Positions 23,470 through 32,793 of a stretch of 42,500 nt of DNA are shown here, in pieces (within the stretch, counting starts at the first letter, position 1; each line of letters opens with the position of its first letter). The position numbers and the translations under genes are program-made. The notes beneath the pieces were generated by a model. The model did no database searches. It was given only the letters and a program-made list of their open reading frames with translations, and was not told the origin of the DNA. Origin of the DNA: Adiantum capillus-veneris (Eukaryota > Streptophyta > Polypodiopsida > Polypodiales > Pteridaceae); the NCBI GenBank assembly GCA_014529385.2, contig CM043943.1, forward strand, positions 101,065,855-101,108,354, given 5' to 3'.

Positions 23470-23745
23470 CCACACCCACTCCCCCTCTCTCACACGCACA
23501 TACCCATCTCTCTCCCTCTCTCTATGTGTGTGTGTGTGTGTGTAACACACATCCCCCTCTCTCTCACACGTCTCCACCCCTCGCTCATCCACTCTCTCTC
23601 TCCCCCCTACTTAGACCCACATCCCCTCGTATACTATCATACATCCCTATGCCCCCTCACTCCCTCCCTACCCTCTCACCTCCCTAACCCCCTCCCACCC
23701 CACGTCCTCTCACCCCCTCTACTCTCACTCACCCCCAAAACTCTC
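23431..23745 (+). repeat. pyrimidine-rich tract with (CT)n and (GT)n
   Basis: (CT)18 at 23431-23466 and (GT)n at about 23525-23542 sit in about 300 bp made almost wholly of C and T on the + strand. Ser/Leu/Pro-rich frames here are compositional. Confidence 0.85.
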
Positions 23746-24031
23746 AATCGGCATTGCATTTGCATAAAGATATATGAGAGGCACTCCTAGAAATGCATTG
23801 CTCCCATCATACACTATCTTAGCTAAGTCTATGGTAGCAATTTCATATCGACGAGGTTTCCCACTCGATATCAATGTAGCTACCATCGGGTTCTACATCT
23901 ATACATGTCCATCCTCCCATCCATCCATGTTTCCTACTAGCACTCTTACCATGAGTCTCACACACTTCACATCCACCATGGAATCCGATGTTCCATTGGA
24001 TCCTACACTATCTCAACACCACATGGTTGAG

Positions 24032-24247
24032 CGTCTCTTCATGCCTCCAACGATGGGTGTTCCTCCCCTTCCTTTTTTGCATGGATACGTAAATTTTATC
24101 TCATACCAATGACAATATGGCATTCCATCACAAATGTTTCGTCTCTTCATGCCTCCAACGATGGGTGTTCCTCCCCTTCCTTTTTTGCATGGATACGTAA
24201 ATTTTATCTCATACCAATGACAATATGGCATTCCATCACAAATGTTT
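24032..24247 (+). repeat. 108-bp tandem duplication
   Basis: CGTCTCTTCATGCCTCCAAC starts at 24032 and again at 24140. The copies look identical by eye through to ATCACAAATGTTT. 108 is a multiple of three, so frames pass through both copies, but I see no protein family. Confidence 0.95.
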
Positions 24248-24366
24248 CTACTGCTGGCTTACCCCCCTCCACCTCCACATTGAAACATGTTTTTGAGTGC
24301 AATAAAAATTCTCTCTTACTCATCACTTGTCTCTGTACATGGTCAACTATGAGTATCTTTGTTTGT

Positions 24367-24368
<2 letters not shown>

Positions 24369-24404
<36 letters not shown>
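24369..24404 (+). repeat. (AG)n microsatellite
   Basis: AG run of 36 bp. Further GA-rich runs occur at about 24786-24807 (followed by (GT)n to about 24817), near 24925-24942, and a GAA-rich patch near 24977-25005. Confidence 0.9.
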
Positions 24405-24407
<3 letters not shown>

Positions 24408-25282
24408 TACCATCATCTATTCTTTGTTAACTGCTGCAAGCCTTGATATTGTATTATTGCACCCGGTAAATTATAGCATAAAATCTTTACTATAAATAAT
24501 TAATCGCTTTCATTGATTTGTGGTCTTCAATGTACACGAAACATAATTTTTTGGAATAGATAGTATAGTGCTAAAAAATTCTTGAGATTCTTTATTTCTG
24601 TTTGATACATTGAACAAAAGAACATTAAAAATATTAGGCCACAAAAAGGATTCTTAGTTCATGTTTTTGTATAGAGATATTTGTTGGTAATGTCGGAAGG
24701 GAGGGGGATCCCATCCGCAAATAGATAGAGAAATATCCCAAAGAGAGTAGTTTAATTTTTGGTGATATCCGCAACATTAACGAGGGGAGAGAGAGAGAGA
24801 GAGAGAGTGTGTGTGTGGGGGAAGGAGAGTGCAATGGTTTAAGAGCAACAAAAGGTAGTGGCTTGCATTTTGCATTGGAGAGAGATAGAGAAAGAAAGAG
24901 AGTGGAATTTGGAATGGCACAAGAGAGAGAGAGAGAGAGAGGGTATCTTAATTCTGTAAAATTCTCACAATCATTGGAAAGAAGAAGAAGAAGAGAAGAA
25001 GAAAGTTTTAACGTCGTCAAGAGACCTTAAAGATCTAGCCGACGAGGAGTTGAACTCTAGACCTGACACTTGGGTGATAGAAAAATCTTGTTATATATTG
25101 TTGTTTGGAAAAAAGGCTTTTGATTTTGCAAGAGATGTCCAAAGGTAAATATTGTCTTGAGAGGAGAGTTGAGAGAGCACAGGACCACAACGCCCTTCCT
25201 TTCATATTCAATATTAATTATATAATTAAGTTAATTACAGCATACAGTGGAAAACCAGCTTCCTTTTGTCGTTTACTGCATA
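24405..25282. other. anonymous DNA with GA-rich patches
   Basis: No supported gene. A minus-strand AGTTCAACTCC near 25046-25056 weakly resembles a tRNA box B but has no convincing box A. Confidence 0.45.
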
Positions 25283-25840
25283 AACTGTAAAGGAGTTGGA
25301 GAATTGCTTCGTCAGTTAGCGGTCATCACTATGCAAGAAGCACTTCTTACAATCTGGCAATGTACAATCCCAAGTAAGAAGAGAATAGCTGTGCAACTAT
25401 ATTGGAGGGAGACATAGAGCGATCTTGCTCCTATGCAAAAAACGCTTCCGCATAGTTCAGAACTATCTGTATTGACCTCCACCTATTATTATAATTTCTC
25501 AGGCGCGGTCAATCCTCTCTTACTAATTATATGCAACCCTTGCAGCATTTTGGCAGCATGAACTATAAAGGAGTTGGAAAATTGCTACGTCAATGTCACA
25601 GAAATATTCATCTTCAAGTTGGTAAAATGTACAATCCCAAGTAAGAAGAGAATAGCTGTGCAACTATATTGGAGGGAGACATAGAGCGATCTTGCTCCTA
25701 TGCAAAAAACGCTTCCGCATAGTTCGAGCTATCTGTATTGCCCTCCACATATTATTTCTCAGACACAGTCCCTACTCTCAGAGTATGCAATACATTTGCA
25801 TCATGTCAGCGACTCTTGAGGCCGTTTGATGCGTAAAAGC
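25283..25840 (+). repeat. 278-bp tandem duplication downstream of the amylase gene
   Basis: AACTGTAAAGGAGTTGG at 25283 recurs as AACTATAAAGGAGTTGG at 25561. The central block, from TGTACAATCCCAAGTAAGAA through GCTTCCGCATAGTTC, is nearly identical, while the flanking parts are diverged. No coding capacity was recognised. Confidence 0.9.
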
Positions 25841-25924
25841 AGTCGGTTGGTGCAGGCCGCCCGGATGTTGGTCTCCTCAAAAGGCGGAAAGTTTCATGTT
25901 AAGTTGAAATCTCACCGCACTGCA

Positions 25925-25930
25925 TTTATT
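25925..25930 (-). terminator. candidate polyadenylation signal of the amylase gene
   Basis: AATAAA on the minus strand, about 103 bp after the TAA stop. TTTGTAAGAG upstream of it could serve as a far-upstream element. Confidence 0.5.
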
Positions 25931-26032
25931 ACTCCCTCCTACCCTCTTACAAAGATTAGATGTGTATTATCTCAGAATTACTAGTAGCTTTAATTGCAAG
26001 CTCCATGTTAGAGATATAAGCCTTCACCACCC

Positions 26033-27768
26033 TTATGTGCAAGCTTCATTTGCGGAAGCATTGTCACTTCCCACCTGCGAATGCTGCTCCTGCTCCGTTG
26101 GTGGCCCTTTCTTCTCCCATACACAATACTCATGCCCCACAGCAGCAACTTCCCATTCGTGTGGATTCGGAGCCAAATCACCAATGTCAAACCTTGGCCC
26201 AATCTTCATTACTACTCGGTCATCGATGGCAGCCACATATAGGTCATGCTCTGCTGCCAGTATTTTCACATTGCTGTTTGCTCTAATGTTATTTTGTTTG
26301 CGGATGCGGATCAGATTTACAATCTCATCCTTTAAGCCCCAATCATAAAAATGGTCGAAAAACTGCAAAGAAACAAAACCACACTCAAGAATCAACGAAA
26401 TGTAACATCTGTGTGGATATTGAGCTGCAAAAAACAGTAGATTTTGTAAAACAGTAATGAATATCTTACAATGCAAGGAATTCCTGGATGTGTAAGGACG
26501 TAGGCGTAGCCCTGCATCACTTTGTGACGGGGGAAAGGCCAATGCTGCTGCGTAGACCCGGTGTCATGATTTTCAATGAAGGTGACTGCCTTTTCCGGCC
26601 AAAACCCAATCATGCCCGGTGGTTTGTTATTACAATCTCTCAGTCTCCAATACTGATCATGTACAGCCTCTTGCAAAATGCCTTTTGTTGTGAAATCAAA
26701 AGCCGTTGCACGATTGCCGGTTGAGTGCACCCAATTTACTAAACCCTGCCTGTGGCTATCTTGATTAGGTTGCAAACCTTCCTCACCATAGTTCAAGGTT
26801 GTCCATACTTCACCAACCGCAAATTCCGGCTCTGTTTTTTCGATATACAGCCCTACAAAGTGACCTGCAAACCCTTTTGCAAAATCAAATCTCCACCCAT
26901 CAAAGCCTATTACAGATTTTAACCATTTCATCCAGTTGACAAGGTCATGCTGCACACGCTCATTCGTGTGATCAATATCAGGTGCAGCTCCAAAATCTTC
27001 GCCCGTATCAGGCTGTCCTGACCCATCTGTGTAAGGATAGTCGTCCTTGGTTATTGCCCACGGTCCCCAATCCAGATGCTCATCAGGTGTACCTCCCTCA
27101 AATATGCACCATACACCTCGATGATCTTGCTTATCGGCACATCGATGATTAATGACTATGTCTGCAAGGCAGCGGACTCCATGCTCATGAAATACATCAA
27201 TGAGTTGCTTCAGCTTCTCTTCGTCTCCATACTGAGAAGAATTCAGATCATAGAGTCTACCAGGCATGTAACCTACATAGAGGAAATTTAAGCATTGTAA
27301 GAATTACTAAGGTTCCATGTGGTCAAGAGAAAAGTTTTGAGATATACACCTTGAGGTGCAACAGAGTGACTGGCTGGAGGCAGCCACACGTCTGTTACAC
27401 CGACCTCCGCCAGGTCTTTCGCATAGCCCATAAGAATGTCATACCAGCATTCTGATCTCCATGATTCCCAGTTAAAACCCTGTGTCAATGAACGCTCTAT
27501 CTTCTGAGTAAGCTCAGAACGGGCACAACCCTTGCACCAAAGTTATGGTGCTTGTGCATACATGTAGGGGCATACATGTGTGGAAGTGGCCAATCTCATG
27601 TGTTGGTCCATACACGCACAAGCAATGCTGGGCTCGCATAGATGTAGACACAGAGGTGAAGCATACATACACACACATGCACAAGCAGTGATAGCCATGC
27701 AGAAGTATGCATGTGTGCAAATGGACAATCTCTGCAAGTGTCATACTTGCACTCACAAGGAGGTGTAG

Positions 27769-27857
<89 letters not shown>

Positions 27858-28196
27858 CCAAGATAAACTTACCTGGAACATAATTACATCAAGGGTATCT
27901 CTTTTGATGTTTCCGCCTCTGGAGGCGGGCTTGGTAGGATTGGGCTCTACTTGGATTTGCGCCAACACCTCCTGGACAGTAACATCGGTGAGCTTATCGT
28001 CTGCGGGAGCAGGGGAGTCCTCGGCAGGCGTTGCCTGCACAGCTGTAATTACGCCAAAGTGCCGCCTGCGCAGGTGCAATGGAGACCTTTGACGAAGAGA
28101 AAAGGGCTGCGAGGAGGAGTAGGAGCAGGCAAGAGGTTGGCTGCCAGCTAGGCAGAAGTGGACGTGGGTGGAGCAGGGAGAGATGAGGGCCGCCAT
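26033..28196 (-). CDS. alpha-amylase (GH13), four exons, putative plastid form
   Basis: Endo-hydrolase of alpha-1,4-glucan bonds in starch. Exons (minus): 28196-27873, 27479-27350, 27272-26470, 26362-26033, giving 528 residues. Introns of 393, 77 and 107 bp all have GT-AG ends and keep frame. GH13 regions: DIVINH (189-194); GWRFD with nucleophile Asp281; VGEVW with acid Glu306; ENHD with Asp388. The C-terminal beta-sheet domain spans about residues 445-505, then a polar tail of about 22 residues. The catalytic part resembles the secreted cereal AMY1/AMY2 class ([23 protein letters not shown]), not the large plastid AMY3. However, the first ~55 residues lack a hydrophobic signal core and are Ser/Arg-rich ([15 protein letters not shown]), like a plastid transit peptide, followed by an acidic linker. 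Intron sites (before GFNWES, at PQ-GYMPG, at PCI-FFDHF) match those known for plant amylases. The start has a good context (GCCATGGC). No disabling change seen. Plastid location is inference. Confidence 0.92.
27773..27856 (+). repeat. (CT)33(CA)9 microsatellite in amylase intron 1
   Basis: CT run at about 27773-27838 followed by CA to 27856. On the gene's strand it reads (TG)n(AG)n and starts about 16 bp after the 5' splice site of intron 1, so its length could vary between individuals close to a splice signal. Confidence 0.95.
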
Positions 28197-28223
28197 GGCT
28201 ACTGGAAAATTCACGGGGGGACG

Positions 28224-28334
28224 CGCAGAACTTGGGGGGTGTGGGGGTGTATATACACTTGATCCCTGCACACACACAAACGCAGAACTGGGGGGGTGTG
28301 GGGGTGTATATACACTTGATCCGTGCACACACAC
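28224..28334 (+). repeat. 57-bp tandem duplication in the amylase 5' leader
   Basis: CGCAGAACTTGGGGGGTGTG at 28224 recurs at 28281 with one base missing. Each copy holds a GTGTATATACAC palindrome and a CACACACAC tail. It lies 28 bp upstream of the amylase ATG. Confidence 0.9.
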
Positions 28335-28340
28335 GTTTTT

Positions 28341-28392
<52 letters not shown>
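28335..28392 (+). repeat. (GT)n(GA)n microsatellite, amylase leader
   Basis: GT run then GA run. On the gene strand this is a (TC)n(AC)n tract. CT-rich tracts are common in plant 5' leaders, which fits a transcription start upstream of it. Confidence 0.9.
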
Positions 28393-28395
<3 letters not shown>

Positions 28396-28429
28396 CTCGG
28401 AATATAAGCTACCCCCTTCAACTTTGAAG

Positions 28430-28535
28430 TATATAAGAAGAGGATCTACCGCCACCACGTGGCGAGGTAGACACATGTCCAATCGGTATCCACGTGCCAT
28501 CTGGTTACTGGTACATCTCTCAACCAATTATTGGT
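28430..28535 (-). promoter_or_regulatory. candidate amylase promoter: TATA box and two G-boxes
   Basis: On the minus strand CTTATATAC (TATATA at 28430-28435) lies about 235 bp before the ATG. CACGTG G-boxes sit at 28456-28461 (within CCACGTGGC, an ABRE-like context) and 28491-28496, 21 and 56 bp upstream of the TATA. A CCAAT/ATTGG inverted pair (ACCAATTATTGGT) lies at 28523-28535. The spacing is what a plant core promoter would show, but the start site is not visible from sequence alone. Confidence 0.5.
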
Positions 28536-28814
28536 CACCACTTGGGTGACTTGGTGCTCGCTAATTAGTTTCTGTCGACGTGTCAACATTACGAAGTGAT
28601 TATGCCGCTAATAAGGGAGGATTCGCACAGGCCACATGCTCGGAACAACATGTTTGTAAACCTTACAGTCTCGAGGCTCAAATAAAGAGATTGAAATTGA
28701 TCTTCTTCCCTCCTTTTGAAACAAGTGAAAGGGTTGCAGTGCCTCCGCACCATTTGGCTCGAGCATTTTCAAATGGGATCAATGGTGGGGGTCGTTCAGG
28801 TCATCGGATGCGTT
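28536..28814. other. anonymous DNA upstream of the amylase gene
   Basis: No gene recognised. It could include further promoter sequence. Confidence 0.45.
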
Positions 28815-29105
28815 TTTGTAAATTCGGGTGATCGTGTAAATTCGAGCCAACACATAAATTCAGGCGAGTAGGTAAATTCAATCCGCACCTTGAGCCTCGA
28901 ACTCATGACCTTTCCCATGTTGTACATGTGCTCTAACCACCACATTCGCATGCGTTCACTGAAGTATGTGGCATTTTAATGTCACATATGTAAATGGGGG
29001 TCGATTTGAAAATTCGGGACAGTTTTGTAAATTCGGGCTGTGTTACAAATCGGGCTGTGTAATCTTGTAAATTTGGGTCGCACGAATTTATAAATTTGGG
29101 TCATT
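28815..29105 (+). repeat. phased ~18-bp minisatellite, interrupted
   Basis: The motif GTAAATTCGGG and variants recur at about 28818, 28835, 28853 and 28872, then again at about 28990, 29008, 29027, 29067 and 29089. Spacing is mostly 17-22 bp. The roughly 110-bp interruption contains a tRNA-like block. Confidence 0.7.
28892..28940 (-). other. tRNA-like (possible SINE) block
   Basis: On the minus strand GTGGTTAGAGCAC (28928-28940), like a tRNA D-arm, is followed by an anticodon-arm-like stretch and a box-B-like GAGTTCGAGGCTC (28892-28904) that can form a T-arm with one mismatch. The acceptor stem is not complete, so it is not a working tRNA gene. A tRNA-derived SINE or tRNA fossil is likelier. 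Confidence 0.45.
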
Positions 29106-29260
29106 CAATCACACGGCCTACAATGTACGCGCCTCACCATTCTCACCTCCACCCTTGATCTCGTTTGAACGTGCCCATGTCATATAGTGTTGAGGGTCGC
29201 GATGCCTTTCTAAAACAATAAGAAAGTGATAAAATCATTAGGTTGAGTTTAACTAGAATG
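29106..29260. other. anonymous DNA
   Basis: Short spacer, nothing recognised. Confidence 0.4.
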
Positions 29261-29484
29261 AGTGTTCGGGAAAGGATTGCCTCACCTTAACCTTGAGCCA
29301 CTTGAAACTTGAGACTAGCCGGTCGCAAACCATGGTAAAGGGAAGAAAAACTAGTGAAATGTGTGAGAAAATAGTTCAAAAATCCTACAAATTTGAAAAT
29401 TTCTTCTAGTATTTCCGGTTTGCTTCTTTGCGAGGAGGAAACTCGATTGAAGGCCGCTTAATATAAGAGACTTTGTCGAACACT
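29261..29484 (+). mobile_element. AGTGTTC-family MITE-like element, copy 1
   Basis: Starts AGTGTTCGGGAAAGGATTGC and ends TTTGTCGAACACT, giving inverted termini AGTGTTCG. The 5' part (TTGCCTCACCTTAACCTTGA) matches copies 2 and 3. 224 bp with no coding capacity. A 3-bp TGA on both sides is possible if the terminus starts at GTGTTC. Confidence 0.65.
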
Positions 29485-29727
29485 GACTATAATTAAGTTA
29501 TAGAATGCAAGAAAAGTCAAGTCATATGAGGCTATGAAATGAACTCGGTGAAACGTTGCGCACATGAGGCAACCCTCACTCAAGCGAGCTCCAGCCCTTC
29601 AATTTCGGACGTTGCCGCCAGGACTCTCGAGCGCACACAAAATGCAAACCGAGTCACACACAAGCACACAGAGCTTGTGAGAAATCTACAGACGCAATGG
29701 CTAACTATGTTCTGAGTCCTGCGTAAA

Positions 29728-29730
<3 letters not shown>
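29485..29730. other. anonymous DNA
   Basis: No gene recognised. Confidence 0.4.

Positions 29731-29768
<38 letters not shown>
29731..29768 (+). repeat. G38 homopolymer
   Basis: 38 consecutive G after GCGTAAAGGA, followed by TGTGGTGAAGGG. Proline-rich minus-strand frames here come from this run. Confidence 0.95.
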
Positions 29769-29769
<1 letters not shown>

Positions 29770-30265
29770 GTGGTGAAGGGTGACGCACGGAGCAGTAGGA
29801 GGAGGGGTAAGAGAGGCAGAAGGGGATGGAGGGGACGGTGTCTCTGGAGGGAGAGGAGGACTATGCGCAGGCGGAGCGGTAGCACGAGGGGGTAAGCGAG
29901 TGGCAAGGGGAGGCAATCGAGAATCTACAAAGTATTGGGTTTTTTGCCATTCTCATACTTTTCATATTTTTGGCTCCATTAAAAATAAAATGTTATTGGG
30001 CTTCATTCCTCCAGAATATTCCCCGCCTCCTACCCACTTCAAAAGGCAACCTTTGTGAACACACCCCTTCTCAATAGTGCCCCTGCCTCTGGTGGACCCC
30101 TCCTCCCCCTTCATTGCTCACGGCTTACTGCTCTACGGATGCTCCCCCGTCCCAACCCTCTGCGTTGCCGCACGTGAGGCCTCTACCTGTGCCATGCATC
30201 ACGACACACACACTGCTCGTAGAACTGAACCACACAGACGAGAGAGTCTCATGGTTCCATGCCTA

Positions 30266-30318
<53 letters not shown>

Positions 30319-30553
30319 CTCCCCCCTGCCTTCCTACCTCCCCCTCTCGACGCCCCCATCGTTCCCCTTGTCCTATCCTCCTTCCCTGTTACTCCTCCCT
30401 CCACCCCTCATCGAGCGAAAAACTTCCACAAGCACTGCTCTTGCGTGCCCTGCCCTTACAAATTGGATGAAACACGCACGCGTGCGAACGGACTGTTCGG
30501 CCTCCTACACTCCTTGCTTGCAACCATCGGAGACTTGCCCCTGCATCCAGCAC

Positions 30554-30616
<63 letters not shown>

Positions 30617-30690
30617 GCGTGAGTTAGAACATTCCATAACTCTGTAGAGCGAGCAGAGAGAGTCCGTGGACGGCTTCGACTAGAAAGGGG
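29769..30690. other. GC-rich low-complexity region with CA and GA runs
   Basis: GGA/GAG-rich sequence to about 29920, then C-rich sequence. (CA)n at about 30269-30304 passes into (GA)n at 30305-30319, and (AG)n fills 30558-30614. The frames spanning this area (30077-30622 and others) are His/Thr, Arg/Glu and Pro repeats without a domain, so I do not call a gene. Confidence 0.7.
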
Positions 30691-30980
30691 TAAGGCAATG
30701 GTCACGCGAGGCTTAGTTATCAGTTATTTGAACAAATAATTAAGCCTCATTCTTGGTCACACGCATAAGGGAGCATTAAATGAGTTACTAAGCCTACACT
30801 TTGTAACTATGCCAATTTTGGCATAGTTGTCAAGTTCAAAGCATAGTTGGGAGGATGAATCAATAACTATGCTTCGCGTGACCATGCAAGAGGCTTAGTT
30901 ATTTATTTAATGCTTTGTCTTTGCATAGTTGGCATAGTTATCAATAACTGATAACTAAGCCTCGCGTGACCATGCCCTAA
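30691..30980. mobile_element. PIF/Harbinger (Tourist)-like MITE
   Basis: A 284-bp element (30694-30977) with inverted termini GGCAATGGTCACGCGAGGCT on the left and GGGCATGGTCACGCGAGGCT on the right (read inward). It is flanked by TAA on both sides (30691-30693, 30978-30980). A 3-bp TAA/TTA target duplication and GG-starting termini are the signature of PIF/Harbinger MITEs. The terminal similarity continues through TAGTTATCAGTTAT. The inside has small palindromes such as GCCAATTTTGGC and no transposase. Confidence 0.85.
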
Positions 30981-31204
30981 GACGGTTCTGCTTACACTCC
31001 GCAGTCGCCGAGCCTACCCAAAACTACTTCATCCTCTGCCCTTCGCTTAGACTGCATCAATTTTCGATTCCAATTTTTAACAATTTTCTGAAAGACAGCA
31101 ACAGAAATCAGTCACCTGCATTTTCAAACACATTACACTAAATTTTTTGTTCTACAGTACCGTAGGCTAAGACTGTTCCTAATTTGTGTCGGGTCACTGA
31201 GTTG
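30981..31204. other. anonymous DNA
   Basis: Nothing recognised. Confidence 0.4.
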
Positions 31205-31324
31205 ATGTTCTCTCTAATCTTGGCACCCCCTCATAGTAAGAGGTTGCTTCTCTTATGCAATTTCTTGCTCTTGTAGTTGTGATGGCTGCAGACCTTCTTG
31301 CTCAGGTATTGATGGGGGTGGGAG

Positions 31325-31373
<49 letters not shown>
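31205..31373 (+). repeat. dispersed duplicate ending in (CT)n, copy 1
   Basis: Shares with 32,623-32,790 the order CTCTCTAA(T/C)CTTG(G/A)CACCCCC, AGAGG-TTGCTTCTC, TTCTTGCTCAG, GATG-GGTGGGAGC and then a (CT)n run (31328-31373 here). Confidence 0.75.
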
Positions 31374-31376
<3 letters not shown>

Positions 31377-31600
31377 CTCTCAGGCTCTCGAGCAAAGGCC
31401 ATTGAACGAGTCAACTCCAGTATGATGGAAGCAGACTAAGAGTCGCATAAAATTAATGAGTTGCATGTTGAGACTAGCATTTCTATACTGACACTATACT
31501 GGCATACCAATAAAGAAACTCAGTTTCTTTATTAGATGCTGACGCATATTCTCTCCACCCCCGTTCCCCCAATGGGAAAATCCAAGTCAACCTCCCCTCC
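31374..31600. other. anonymous DNA
   Basis: Nothing recognised apart from CCAGTATGATGG near the repeat end, which is also similar to the sequence after copy 2. Confidence 0.4.
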
Positions 31601-31816
31601 AGTGTTCAGGAAAAGTGTGCCTCAGCTTAGCCTCGATCCGGTTGCAAAATCAAAGCAGCCGATTGAGGGGAGGGCAAGAAGGAGAAAATTTCGCTTAAAA
31701 TACATTGAAAATAGTGTGATTTTGCAAAAATACTGGCTAGTATTGTAAAATTTCCGGTTCAGATTTGTCTTAGAGGGATTTTTGTATCTTTGTGAAAATG
31801 ATTTTTCCCGAACACT
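31601..31816 (+). mobile_element. AGTGTTC-family MITE-like element, copy 2
   Basis: 216 bp from AGTGTTCAGGAAAAGTGTGC to GATTTTTCCCGAACACT. The 5' part (GTGTGCCTCAGCTTAGCCTC) matches copy 3 on the opposite strand (GTGTGCCTTAGCTTAGCCTT), and the match continues through most of the element, so copies 2 and 3 form a large inverted pair. CTCCCCT-like sequence occurs at both flanks. Confidence 0.75.
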
Positions 31817-31858
31817 ACTCCCCTCTCTCTCTGCTACCTGCCCGCGAGAGCAAGCGAG

Positions 31859-31862
<4 letters not shown>

Positions 31863-31899
<37 letters not shown>

Positions 31900-31921
31900 C
31901 CCCCCCCCCCCCCCCCCCCCC
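31863..31921 (+). repeat. (GA)n followed by C22
   Basis: GA run at about 31863-31897, then AATC, then 22 consecutive C (31900-31921). Confidence 0.95.
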
Positions 31922-32191
31922 AATTACTCGTTCAGATCCCCTCGCATATTCCCTCCCCCCTCTTCTACATCACCCCCTGGCGCGTTTCTTGCTATCAGCC
32001 CCGCCCTCTGTCCCTCTGCCGGACCTCGCCTTACGCATGCAGCACGACATACCTTCTACTCCTCTCGCGCTGCCTACCTACAGTGAGGCCCCAACCCCGG
32101 CCTGCAGCTACCACACAAAGCCCCTTGCTCTACTCGTAAGACTCGTGAACGGCATCCCCCGCACATAGTGTTGGCCTTACCGTCTGCTTGG

Positions 32192-32234
<43 letters not shown>

Positions 32235-32622
32235 TTTTTCACGCACGGTGCTCGGGTGAAAGCTTGAGTGAGCAGATGAAGTCTATAAGCCCTCTCGAGT
32301 TCTCTCTCTGATGCGGGCTGGGTGAGTCTACTATAGCTACCCACCGCCTAAGAGAAGTCGGCAGAGAGAGAGATCAGAGAGTTCGAGAGAGACAGTGAAG
32401 GTTCGAGAAAGAGCCTGCACCTGCCCGACTCCTTTGGCGCACGTGGCTCCTCTCCCTCGCTGGCGGCGTCTTTGAAGTTGGAGAGCCTTCCATGGCGTAT
32501 TGAACCTTTAGCTTTCCAAAATGAGCATCCGCCACAGATTCCTGCTTTTTCCGTCTTTTTTGTAAAATGGTCCACACATACTAGCGACAGCTGCATCCTA
32601 CTCCTTTGTGTCATGGAAACGG
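31922..32622. other. C-rich low-complexity region with (GA)n
   Basis: C-rich sequence to about 32190, (GA)n at about 32191-32231, then unique sequence. Frames on both strands lack domains. I do not call a gene. Confidence 0.6.
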
Positions 32623-32754
32623 GTTGTTCTTCTCTCTAACCTTGACACCCCCTTATGGAAAGAGGCTTCTCTCTAATCGTTGGTTGTGCCCTTGTTCCTT
32701 TGGTAGCAAAGCCGCAACCCCAATTCTTGCTCAGTTTCGATGGTGGGAGCAGTA

Positions 32755-32790
<36 letters not shown>
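32623..32790 (+). repeat. dispersed duplicate ending in (CT)n, copy 2
   Basis: Second copy of the 31,205-31,373 segment, about 1.4 kb downstream in the same orientation. Its (CT)n run is at about 32757-32790. Confidence 0.75.

Positions 32791-32793
<3 letters not shown>

Noticed and set aside
25030-25085. Possible tRNA-like block (AGTTCAACTCC on the minus strand)
   Set aside because: Only box B is suggestive. No box A or D-arm could be placed.
26008-26348. Frames on both strands across the amylase last exon
   Set aside because: Only the minus frame 26362-26033 continues the amylase C-terminal domain. The others are shadows.
27904-28407. Several + strand frames opposite amylase exon 1
   Set aside because: Shadows of the amylase coding strand and its leader repeats.
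28197-28421. In-frame extension of amylase exon 1 upstream of the chosen ATG
   Set aside because: It reads through (CT)n/(CA)n and a 57-bp duplication. It starts within about 15 bp of the proposed TATA box, and the ATG at 28196 has the better context and gives a sensible N-terminus.
28487-28493. TATCCAC box known from cereal amylase promoters
   Set aside because: It is on the strand opposite to the gene, and no gibberellin-response element or pyrimidine box was found with it, so chance is as likely.
30077-30622. 181-codon open frame on the + strand
   Set aside because: Mostly Pro/Ser/Leu, His-Thr and Arg-Glu repeats from C-rich, CA and GA tracts, with no family motif, splice context or conservation evidence.
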